From: Candidatus Poribacteria bacterium
GTDB lineage: Bacteria > Poribacteria > WGA-4E > WGA-3G
Direction of reading: 5' to 3'
NCBI GenBank assembly: GCA_009835515.1
Contig: VXXH01000754.1
Span: 375-6,288, forward strand
Length of the DNA stretch: 5,914 nt
A program made the translations under genes and the position numbers. Below the pieces are notes generated by a model that was not told the origin of the DNA, searched no databases, and saw nothing but the letters and a program-made list of their open reading frames with translations. Positions 1 through 5,263 of this stretch are shown piece after piece (positions within the stretch are counted from its first letter, which is position 1; each line of letters begins with the position of its first letter).

Positions 1-110
1 TGACAACCGGAATTTTGGTGTTCTGCTTTGGACTCTTCGGTGAACTCATCGCGTTTGCGAATGCCAAACGGGTAAAAGACTATACCGTCGAAACATTTTT
101 GAATTTTTAA
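1..110 (+). CDS. C-terminal fragment of a membrane protein, possibly a family 2 glycosyltransferase (5' end outside window)
   Basis: An open frame enters from the left edge (first full codon at base 3) and ends with TAA at 108-110, giving 35 residues. The visible part starts with a hydrophobic stretch (about residues 3-18, G-I-L-V-F-C-F-G-L-F-G-E-L-I-A-F) and ends in a short polar tail with a basic patch (K-R-V-K). A final membrane helix containing G-L-x-G-E-L-I and then a short cytosolic tail is what I recall from the C-terminus of polyprenyl-phosphate type GT2 glycosyltransferases, but no catalytic part is visible, so the family call is weak. That it is a real coding end is more secure than its function: the frame is open and reads as a sensible transmembrane segment. 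It could be any multi-pass inner membrane protein. Confidence 0.45.
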   Translation, partial: TTGILVFCFGLFGELIAFANAKRVKDYTVETFLNF

Positions 111-147
111 TTATTCCTTGTGGTTCGGTCAGGTAGATTTGGGTATT

Positions 148-180
148 GGTGTTCTTCTCCGTAGATTTAGAAGAAACACC
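148..180. other. Imperfect inverted repeat (hairpin) in the first intergenic gap
   Basis: Bases 148-158 (GGTGTTCTTCT) pair with 169-180 (AGAAGAAACACC) to give 11 base pairs with one bulged A at 174 and a 10-base loop. It lies 37 bases after the stop of the upstream gene and 72 bases before the GTG start of the aminotransferase. No T-run follows on either strand, so it is not a canonical intrinsic terminator. It may stabilise the 3' end of the upstream mRNA or be part of the leader of the next gene. The 8-mer GTAGATTT occurs at 133-140 and again in the loop at 161-168. Confidence 0.6.
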
Positions 181-191
181 CAAGCAAAACC

Positions 192-236
192 CTTCCACTT
201 CGTTTCAGGCTACAGGGTTCTTTTGACGAGTGGAAG
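192..236. other. Second imperfect inverted repeat just upstream of the aminotransferase RBS
   Basis: Bases 192-203 (CTTCCACTTCGT) pair with 226-236 (ACGAGTGGAAG): 11 base pairs, one bulged T at 200, 22-base loop. It ends two bases before the Shine-Dalgarno sequence at 239-246. An alternative 6-bp stem, AACCCT (188-193) with AGGGTT (214-219) followed by CTTTT, overlaps the left arm, so the two cannot both form fully. This could affect translation or transcript elongation into the aminotransferase gene, but sequence alone does not show that. Confidence 0.55.
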
Positions 237-238
237 TC

Positions 239-246
239 AGGAAAGG
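239..246 (+). promoter_or_regulatory. Ribosome binding site deciding the GTG start at 253
   Basis: AGGAAAGG lies 6 bases before GTG 253 and 9 bases before a second in-frame GTG at 256. The ATG at 251 reads ATG TGG TGA and stops at once, so despite its position it is not the start. Either GTG would be used with this site; 253 is taken as the default and the difference is one residue. Confidence 0.6.
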
Positions 247-252
247 TAATAT

Positions 253-1407
253 GTGGTGAACAGTGCTTCTGATTGTAAACTTTCCCAAGATTGGCGCAGT
301 GAATTCCCAGTAACTGAAACGTACATTTATATGAATCATGCCGGCGTTGCGCCGTTATCGCGTCGGGTGCAAGACGCAATGGCAGGATTCATAGAAGATG
401 CCACGCTTTATGGTGCTGTGCATGCTGACGATTGGGCAGAAGCAGCAGAGGCATGCCGTGTGACAGCGGCACGACTCATCAACGCTGATGCCACCGAAAT
501 AGCGTTTATGAAGAACACGACGCAAGGCATTCTCATCGCTGCGAACGGTATCGACTGGCAGGCGGGTGACAATGTGGTCACAACAGCAGTTGAGTTTCCA
601 GCGAATGTCTATCCGTGGTGGTGTTTGAAGGGACGTTATGGTGTTAGCACGCGCATGGTGCCAGAACGGGATGGATGTATCTCTATTGAAGATATTGCTG
701 CTGCGATTGATGAACGGACACGCGTTTTAACGATCAGCCATGTGGAATTCGCCTCCGGTTTCCGAAACGACATTAAGGCACTCGGTGAGCTGTGCCGAGA
801 ACGCGATATTTGGTTTGTCGTAGACGCTATTCAGAGTCTCGGTGTCGTTGAAGTGGATGTGAAATCCTGTAACATTGATATTCTCGCCGCTGATGGACAT
901 AAGTGGTTATTGGTACCGGAGGGCGCAGCGATATTTTATTGTGCCGATGAAAAACGGGAACAGTTGATCAACACCAATGTCGGTTGGGCGAGTGTCGTAA
1001 ATCCGCGCGATTTTCTCAACTACGACTTAACCCAGAAACCCGACGCAACCCGTTTTGAAGAGGGGTCTTACAATAGCGTCGGATTATACGGACTCAAAGC
1101 AGCAATTGATTTACTGCATGACATCGGTATCCCGGCAATTGAAGCACATGTTTTAGAACTCACTGCACGCTTAATAGCCGGATTGGCGGCGAAAGGTTAT
1201 CGGGTCATCACGCCAAAAACAGACGCTGATCGAGCAGGAATTGTCATCTTTGAAAGTGAAAAGCACACGCCTGCTGAAATCTACGAAATGCTTTACACTG
1301 AAAACATAATTACAGCAGAACGTGGGAGTGGAGTCAGAGTCTCTCCCCATTTCTACAACACGCCATCTGAAATTGACCGTTTACTTGAAGTGCTACCGGA
1401 CCTTTAA
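253..1407 (+). CDS. Class V PLP-dependent aminotransferase-like enzyme (NifS/CefD superfamily), not a cysteine desulfurase
   Basis: The 384-residue protein has the length and landmarks of fold-type I, class V aminotransferases. In order: the substrate-entry motif Y-M-N-H-A-G-V-A-P at 26-34; N-T-T-Q-G at 88-92, the turn contacting the PLP phosphate; S-H-V-E-F-A-S-G at 162-169; V-V-D-A-I-Q-S-L-G at 189-197 with Asp191 for the pyridine nitrogen; D-G-H-K-W at 214-218 with Lys217 as the likely Schiff-base lysine; and G-V-R-V-S-P-H-F-Y-N-T at 360-370 with Arg362 as the likely carboxylate-binding arginine. The C-terminal loop lacks the catalytic Cys of SufS/CsdA desulfurases (normally in an H-C-A-like context), so sulfur transfer from cysteine is unlikely. 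Related family members act as aminotransferases, epimerases or lyases; the substrate cannot be read from the sequence. The start is GTG with a good RBS, and an N-terminal leader of about 20 residues before the conserved block is normal. It is the first gene of a four-gene co-directional set; the next start is 82 bases downstream. Confidence 0.9.
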   Translation: MVNSASDCKLSQDWRSEFPVTETYIYMNHAGVAPLSRRVQDAMAGFIEDATLYGAVHADDWAEAAEACRVTAARLINADATEIAFMKNTTQGILIAANGIDWQAGDNVVTTAVEFPANVYPWWCLKGRYGVSTRMVPERDGCISIEDIAAAIDERTRVLTISHVEFASGFRNDIKALGELCRERDIWFVVDAIQSLGVVEVDVKSCNIDILAADGHKWLLVPEGAAIFYCADEKREQLINTNVGWASVVNPRDFLNYDLTQKPDATRFEEGSYNSVGLYGLKAAIDLLHDIGIPAIEAHVLELTARLIAGLAAKGYRVITPKTDADRAGIVIFESEKHTPAEIYEMLYTENIITAERGSGVRVSPHFYNTPSEIDRLLEVLPDL

Positions 1408-1477
1408 TGCTGAAGACATCCTTTTTTGTTTCTGGCATTTCAAACCCATCATCCGCAGCACGCGCAAAAATCTAACC

Positions 1478-1482
1478 AAGGA
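1478..1482 (+). promoter_or_regulatory. Ribosome binding site supporting a TTG start at 1490
   Basis: AAGGA sits 7 bases before TTG 1490. The frame stays open far upstream, overlapping the end of the aminotransferase gene, but only this start gives both a Shine-Dalgarno sequence and a signal peptide of normal length, so it decides the start of the lipoprotein gene. Confidence 0.6.
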
Positions 1483-1489
1483 AAAAAAA

Positions 1490-2992
1490 TTGGAAACTAC
1501 ACATACGGAAGATCACATTCAGACACATATAGCGAGGACAATCTTAACGATCTGCCTATCACTTATTCTCGGATCCCTGCTGGTGCTCAGTGCTTGTACA
1601 ATGCCGGGTGGCAATCAGAAGATTAATAAGATCCGCCTCTCCATTCAAAATACGTTACCGATCCCCCGGAAAAACGTTCCGATTGTGTTAACTGGGGCTC
1701 AACTCCGAAAGGTGAACGCTGACTTCTCTTTTAAAGCCTATTCGGTCGTCACTGGAAAAGCACCACGGGAAGTGATGGTCCCAGCACAAGCAGATGACTT
1801 GGATTACGATGGCGAACGCGATCAACTCTGTTTCCTGCTAAACTTAGGAGCGGAAGAGACAAAAGAAGTCTCAATCCTTTACGATCCGACTGTCAAAGCG
1901 ACATTAACACTCGATATCAACAAACAGACGCGAGCCGCGATCTTTCCTGAACTGAACGTAGTGGCAGCAATGGAATCAAATTTAATCGCGTATCTACTGA
2001 AACCGAATGGGGCATTCATCGCCTACGGCAAAAAACGGGTGGCACGCTTCAGTATGGATGCGATGTTCCAAACTGAATTAGACCAAGCTGAATTAGACAG
2101 AAGACCGCTTTCACCCGAACTCATACAGCACTTTGAGACGAATGGTATAACCCTCTCCCAACAAGTTCAGATAGAGACGCAGAAACCAGCGCAACAGTGG
2201 CTGTTACGAGACCTTGAGAACCAAGAGACCTACTTTATCCGCAAATCCTACGACAGCGATATTTCTGATCTCGGTCAGGAAACTCCAACGGCAGGACAGT
2301 TGAATGTTGTTGAATCAATCGGTTTATCGCTAAACGCGCTGCTCGATCTTGAAACCACTAAAATGGTAGCACTAACCCCGCGTGAAGGTTTAATAGGCTG
2401 CGGCGGGATCGCACTCTGGGATAAAGCAAAAGCGGAGATGGTTCCACTACCTGCTGAAGGCGACTACGTCCGGATTCTCGCCGATGGTTCGATTCGCTCT
2501 GTTGTTCAAAGGATTATCCCAGCGTGGAATGTTAAAGGTGAGATCCGCCGATTAACATCAACTACCTTCATCTACGGCGAAAACCCGTGGATTGAGCATC
2601 ATATCCATATTGATGGAGGCTTACCAACAGATTACGCTATCGCCACAGGTATTCCGGATCTGAAAGATGGTTATAAAGAGGACAGAGAACAAGGTTGGAT
2701 ATGGAGTTGGGGAACAGATCTAAGTGGCATAGACACGCTCGGTATCGCCCTCATTACCTCCGCCCGTCGCGACACATATAGCACAAATATATCTGAGAAA
2801 ACCGACCTTTTGCCAGTTATTCTAACACCTGATGCGGATGGTAGACTCAACTATCGGACGTTCGCTATCTGGGGTGGTGGTATCGACGGTATTGAGACGG
2901 AAACGGAATTCGCACAGCATGTTCAAGATACGACAACAGCACTGAAAATTCCGCCGCGCATTACGTTCTTACCGCCAGAAGAAGAGAAATAA
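1490..2992 (+). CDS. Exported lipoprotein, DUF4861-like, function unknown
   Basis: With the TTG start the protein has 500 residues. The N-terminus is a lipoprotein signal peptide: polar residues 1-15, Arg16, a hydrophobic core at 17-34 and the lipobox L-S-A-C at 33-36, so Cys36 would be lipidated and the rest would lie in the periplasm or on an outer-membrane face. The mature part opens with I-R-L-S-I-Q-N-T-L-P-I-P-R-K-N-V-P-I-V-L (48-67), then an acidic D-x-D-x-D-G-x-x-D loop at 103-111 that looks like a calcium-binding loop. Further on are A-Y-G-K-K-R-V-A, D-G-S-I-R-S-V-V-Q and G-W-I-W-S-W-G (402-408). From memory this order (R-x-N-x-P-V start, D-x-D-x-D-G loop, G-K-K segment, repeated beta-rich blocks) matches DUF4861 proteins, beta-rich secreted proteins common near carbohydrate-use genes in Bacteroidetes and relatives. 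No catalytic residues can be named. It ends 22 bases before the next start, suggesting co-transcription. Confidence 0.75.
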   Translation: METTHTEDHIQTHIARTILTICLSLILGSLLVLSACTMPGGNQKINKIRLSIQNTLPIPRKNVPIVLTGAQLRKVNADFSFKAYSVVTGKAPREVMVPAQADDLDYDGERDQLCFLLNLGAEETKEVSILYDPTVKATLTLDINKQTRAAIFPELNVVAAMESNLIAYLLKPNGAFIAYGKKRVARFSMDAMFQTELDQAELDRRPLSPELIQHFETNGITLSQQVQIETQKPAQQWLLRDLENQETYFIRKSYDSDISDLGQETPTAGQLNVVESIGLSLNALLDLETTKMVALTPREGLIGCGGIALWDKAKAEMVPLPAEGDYVRILADGSIRSVVQRIIPAWNVKGEIRRLTSTTFIYGENPWIEHHIHIDGGLPTDYAIATGIPDLKDGYKEDREQGWIWSWGTDLSGIDTLGIALITSARRDTYSTNISEKTDLLPVILTPDADGRLNYRTFAIWGGGIDGIETETEFAQHVQDTTTALKIPPRITFLPPEEEK

Positions 2993-3004
2993 TCTCAAGT
3001 TGTT

Positions 3005-3008
3005 GGAG
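3005..3008 (+). promoter_or_regulatory. Ribosome binding site selecting ATG 3015
   Basis: GGAG ends 6 bases before ATG 3015. An in-frame TTG at 3000 lies upstream of this site and has no RBS of its own, so the ATG is preferred, giving 199 rather than 204 residues. Confidence 0.7.
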
Positions 3009-3014
3009 AAAATC

Positions 3015-3614
3015 ATGCTCATCAAGGAAGAATGTCTACAATTAATCGCAAACCAACGGACAGATGAAATCGTTGTCACGACGATGGGAACTACAGTACC
3101 GTGGGGCAAAATATCGACACATCCGTTAGACTACGCCTCCGTCGGCAGCGCGATGGGACACGCCGCCGATTTCGCCCTCGGCATCGCCCTTGCCAAACCC
3201 GACAAGAGGGTAGTTGTGCTTAACGGGGATGGCAGTATGCTAATGTGTTTAGGCACATTGGCGACGATTACTGCGCTGAATACGCCACCGCCGAACTATC
3301 TCCTTTTTGTCTGTGACAACGGCACCTACGAGGTTACAGGCAATCAACCGGTGCCTGCTGGTAACGCCGGTTTCAGTTGGTCAATGATTGCAAAAGGTGC
3401 CGGTTTTGAACAAGTTTATGAATTTGATGATTCAGACGCACTTGAAGCAGAATTGCCGAAAATCTGGAATGAAGTCGGACCTATTTTCGTGAGTCTGAAG
3501 ATTGTGCAAGCACACGAGCCACCTCCCGATCGGTGGGGCGGTTTTCCTTACCCATATCTACAAGAATCACTCGCCGAATCTACACATAAACTCAAACAGA
3601 CACTCGCAAGGTAG
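3015..3614 (+). CDS. Thiamine-diphosphate-binding protein, like the beta subunit of sulfopyruvate/phosphonopyruvate decarboxylase
   Basis: The 199-residue protein is a single PP (C-terminal, ThDP-binding) domain. The diagnostic motif is G-D-G-S at 71-74, then D-N-G at 101-103, the G-D-G-x(about 28)-N pattern that binds Mg2+ and the diphosphate. Upstream, D-Y-A-S-V-G-S-A-M-G-H-A (39-50) fits the strand and helix before it, and Y-E-V-T-G-N-Q (105-111) follows, as in ComE-type subunits. ComE-like subunits are about 190 residues and pair with a separate alpha (PYR) subunit that supplies the Glu activating the cofactor; full-length decarboxylases are about 380-550 residues. No PYR-domain gene is present in this window, so the partner must be elsewhere, or the protein works differently. 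The tail (about 165-199, H-E-P-P-P-D-R-W-G-G) is also seen in such proteins. The substrate is unproven: sulfopyruvate, phosphonopyruvate or another 2-oxo acid. The TAG stop is followed directly by a second in-frame TAG, both inside the 40-bp duplication. Confidence 0.85.
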   Translation: MLIKEECLQLIANQRTDEIVVTTMGTTVPWGKISTHPLDYASVGSAMGHAADFALGIALAKPDKRVVVLNGDGSMLMCLGTLATITALNTPPPNYLLFVCDNGTYEVTGNQPVPAGNAGFSWSMIAKGAGFEQVYEFDDSDALEAELPKIWNEVGPIFVSLKIVQAHEPPPDRWGGFPYPYLQESLAESTHKLKQTLAR

Positions 3615-3616
3615 TA

Positions 3617-3634
3617 GGCACGCGCCGTCGTGCC
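3617..3634. other. REP-like hairpin, copy 1
   Basis: A 6-bp perfect GC-rich stem (GGCACG/CGTGCC) closes a 6-base loop. The first G of the stem is the last base of the second TAG stop codon. No T-run follows, so a classical terminator is unlikely; mRNA 3'-end protection or a dispersed palindromic element fits better. Confidence 0.7.
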
Positions 3635-3656
3635 GTAATCCACTCGCAAAGTAGTA

Positions 3657-3674
3657 GGCACGCGCCGCCGTGCC
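3657..3674. other. REP-like hairpin, copy 2
   Basis: Same stem as copy 1 with a one-base loop change (T to C). It ends 18 bases before the ATG of the aldo/keto reductase gene, and the AGGG at 3684-3687 that may serve as that gene's RBS stays outside the stem. Confidence 0.7.
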
Positions 3675-3692
3675 GTAACCTATAGGGCAATT

Positions 3693-4592
3693 ATGACAAC
3701 CACAAAATTAGAGACACGACGGATGGGACGAACTGAGATGCAACCGAATGCGCTTGCGCTCGGCGCAGCGTGGCTGTGGCAGAAACCGGATGCTGAAGTC
3801 ATCGGCGCGATCCGACGCGGTATCGAACTCGGTATTAATTACATCGACACTTACCCCGGTCACGCGGAACACCTCTGGGGCGAAGCCCTCTCCGATGGGT
3901 TGCGAGAAAAGGTCTACCTACAAGCCAAAGTAGGCACACACCCAGAACGGCGGAAAGATTTCTCCGCAGATGGCACTCGCTGGAGTGTCACCAACAGTCT
4001 CAAAGACCTCCGCACGGATTACCTCGATGCCGTGCTTATTCACGATCCGATTGATATGGAGAGTGTATTGGCACCGGGTTGCGCGTTAGATACGCTGTTA
4101 GAAATGAAGGCGGAGGGTGCTATTCGACACATCGGTGCTGGTGTGCGTTCTCATGAATTCCACAAAGAATTGATCGAAACGGGGCATATCGACATTATCC
4201 TTACTTTCTTAGACTATACGCTGTTATCGCAATCTGTGGCAGAGACAACCTTGCCGTTGGCACGCGAACACGGTGTCGGCATTATCCTCGCGAGTCCGTT
4301 AGGTATGGGGAGTTTGACGGGTGCGGAACCGAAGGTTGAAGAGGAACGCCGACGCAACCCTAATGCGGAACCGAAGGCTTACGCGATGTGGAAGTGGTGT
4401 CAGGAACGTGATGTCAATATCCGTCATCTGGCGATGCAGTTTTGCCTCGCTGCACCGATAGACGGTGTTGTTATGTTTGGTCCCGCCGATAAAGTACAAG
4501 TAGAGGACGGGTATGAAGCTGCGACTGCTGACATCTCAGAAGATATTTGGGCGGCATTTGAAACGGAATTTGGTATCAGGCGCGGGATGTAG
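3693..4592 (+). CDS. Aldo/keto reductase family protein with unusual active-site spacing
   Basis: The 299-residue protein has the length and order of an aldo/keto reductase (beta/alpha)8 barrel. Landmarks: M-G-R-T at 11-14 near the start; G-I-N-Y-I-D-T at 47-53 with Asp52 of the catalytic tetrad; L-Q-A-K-V-G at 76-81 with Lys79; S-L-K-D-L-R-T-D-Y-L-D-A at 102-113; L-I-H-D-P at 115-119 with His117; I-R-H-I-G-A-G-V-R-S at 144-153; A-S-P-L-G-M-G-S-L-T-G at 200-210; and G-V-V-M-F-G-P at 258-264 for cofactor binding. Family members use NAD(P)H to reduce carbonyls or oxidise sugars; the substrate is unknown. Oddity: after Asp52 the usual segment reaching the catalytic Tyr (D-x4-Y) is shortened to D-T-Y-P-G-H-A-E, placing the only nearby Tyr (54) two residues on. 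The ATG has a modest RBS (AGGG, 5 bases upstream). It follows the 40-bp repeat and converges with the nuclease-fold gene, its stop lying 6 bases from that gene's stop. Confidence 0.88.
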   Translation: MTTTKLETRRMGRTEMQPNALALGAAWLWQKPDAEVIGAIRRGIELGINYIDTYPGHAEHLWGEALSDGLREKVYLQAKVGTHPERRKDFSADGTRWSVTNSLKDLRTDYLDAVLIHDPIDMESVLAPGCALDTLLEMKAEGAIRHIGAGVRSHEFHKELIETGHIDIILTFLDYTLLSQSVAETTLPLAREHGVGIILASPLGMGSLTGAEPKVEEERRRNPNAEPKAYAMWKWCQERDVNIRHLAMQFCLAAPIDGVVMFGPADKVQVEDGYEAATADISEDIWAAFETEFGIRRGM

Positions 4593-4598
4593 GGGATT

Positions 4599-5204
4599 TT
4601 ACGATTTTTGTGCGACCATACTGGCAAGGATGCCGAGAATTCTGTCGCATCGCTCAAGCATATAAGTTGCCATGTCAATGTGGAGTCGCTTGCCTTCCAA
4701 TTTGAGGAAGAGCCAATGCGTCCCTGTTGTAGTAGCACCATAAACACGTGGAATGTTGTTCTCTTTTTCAGCATTAAAGCGTTGGGCAGCGATCATCTCC
4801 GCCACGCACTGCCCGAGGCCTGTTATGAGGTCGTCTTTCTTGGCTTCAACAAGGATAATAACGGGGGACTCCAAATAGTATTGGTTTGGAGATAGACTCA
4901 CCAAAAAATCACACACACCCGTCAAGTCGTTTTCGGTATCAACATTGAAATCAATACCCGAAAAAAGGCTAATACGATGCTCAAAGTGCTCCCGGAGTTC
5001 AACGAGGATATCGGCGACTATCATCTCTGACTTTGCCTTTTCTGTGCCTATCGCAATGGCTAACGGGACCTTCTTTGCCAACGCCTTAATGAGTTCCGAA
5101 CTCGGCTCAACCTCCTCTGTTTCGGAAAAGATACCTGCTGACTGAACCATTTCGAGTTGAAACGCTTCTCTCACTGTTTCTAAGGTGAAGTTGCTATAAG
5201 CCAT
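4599..5204 (-). CDS. Stand-alone PD-(D/E)xK nuclease-fold protein, conserved hypothetical
   Basis: Read from ATG 5204 the protein has 201 residues and starts M-A-Y-S-N-F-T-L-E-T-V. It carries a PD-(D/E)xK-type active site in order: Glu60 in helix T-E-K-A-K-S-E-M-I (54-62), Asp99 in G-V-C-D-F-L (96-101), E-A-K at 120-122 after a hydrophobic strand (V-I-I-L-V), and Gln132 in G-L-G-Q-C-V-A-E-M (129-137). I recall close relatives as unnamed proteins of about 200 residues in Cyanobacteria and other bacteria with many accessory genes, sharing M-A-Y-S-x-F-T-L, L-T-G-x-C-D-F-L and V-E-A-K-K-x-D-L. The fold suggests metal-dependent DNA or RNA cleavage, but no DNA-binding, methylase or partner domain is present and the role is unknown. 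An in-frame ATG at 5279 would overlap the hairpin after trpA and has no RBS; ATG 5204 has GGAGG 9 bases upstream. It lies 78 bases downstream of trpA on the same strand and could be read through from it. Confidence 0.85.
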   Translation of the reverse strand: MAYSNFTLETVREAFQLEMVQSAGIFSETEEVEPSSELIKALAKKVPLAIAIGTEKAKSEMIVADILVELREHFEHRISLFSGIDFNVDTENDLTGVCDFLVSLSPNQYYLESPVIILVEAKKDDLITGLGQCVAEMIAAQRFNAEKENNIPRVYGATTTGTHWLFLKLEGKRLHIDMATYMLERCDRILGILASMVAQKS

Positions 5205-5213
5205 GTGTTGAGT

Positions 5214-5218
5214 CCTCC
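5214..5218 (-). promoter_or_regulatory. Ribosome binding site deciding ATG 5204
   Basis: On the - strand GGAGG lies 9 bases before ATG 5204. This strong Shine-Dalgarno sequence and the family-typical M-A-Y-S start both favour 5204 over the in-frame ATG 75 bases upstream. Confidence 0.8.
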
Positions 5219-5231
5219 ATATAATCTGAGC

Positions 5232-5263
5232 ATCCACCTTCACATCCTGAAGAACAGGTGGAT
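5232..5263. other. Inverted repeat between trpA and the nuclease-fold gene
   Basis: ATCCACCT (5232-5239) and AGGTGGAT (5256-5263) form a perfect 8-bp stem with a 16-base loop. In the - strand transcript it begins 19 bases after the trpA stop and ends 13 bases before the RBS of the next gene. No T-run follows, so it is at best a weak or factor-assisted terminator; it could also be a processing or stability element, or an operator for the downstream gene. Confidence 0.6.

Larger units (their letters stand above)
3601..3680 (+). repeat. 40-bp tandem duplication with a palindromic core, spanning the stop codon of the ThDP gene
   Basis: Bases 3601-3640 and 3641-3680 are adjacent copies matching at 37 of 40 positions. 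They differ at unit positions 10 (G/A), 28 (T/C) and 39 (T/C). The first copy covers the last codons of the ThDP gene (most of Thr, then Leu-Ala-Arg) and the stop; the second is wholly noncoding. Each copy contains a palindrome, GGCACG-6 bases-CGTGCC, at 3617-3634 and 3657-3674. Only the loop changes (CGCCGT versus CGCCGC); both stems are intact. The copies have no spacer between them, so this is not a CRISPR. It looks like local duplication of a REP-like palindrome together with flanking coding sequence. Confidence 0.95.

Noticed and set aside
251..259. ATG at 251 as the aminotransferase start
   Set aside because: It reads ATG TGG TGA in another frame and ends at once; the overlapping GTG at 253 is in the correct frame.
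167..379. 70-residue - strand open frame across the aminotransferase start
   Set aside because: It lies antisense to a well-supported gene and its leader, and the translation shows no family features.
1398..1427. T-run at 1422-1427 as a terminator after the aminotransferase gene
   Set aside because: Six Ts are present but only a three-base GGA/TCC pairing precedes them, which is too weak for an intrinsic terminator.
1322..1489. N-terminal extension of the lipoprotein upstream of TTG 1490
   Set aside because: The frame is open but overlaps the end of the aminotransferase gene, has no RBS at its earliest start, and would put 56 extra residues before a signal peptide.
1426..1626. Small + strand open frame over the lipoprotein start
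   Set aside because: It lies in another frame across the lipoprotein signal peptide, has no RBS and no recognisable protein features.
3617..3674. Paired intrinsic terminators after the ThDP gene
   Set aside because: The stems are only 6 bp and neither is followed by a T-run on either strand.
3601..3680. CRISPR-like repeats
   Set aside because: There are only two units and they abut without spacers; each carries its own palindrome, which fits a REP-like tandem duplication.
4424..4774. 116-residue - strand open frame across the end of the aldo/keto reductase
   Set aside because: It overlaps both the aldo/keto reductase and the nuclease-fold gene in non-coding frames, and its sequence is low in recognisable motifs.
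4608..4895. 95-residue + strand open frame opposite the nuclease-fold gene
   Set aside because: It is the complement of a conserved coding region with an intact PD-(D/E)xK pattern; no RBS or protein similarity supports it.
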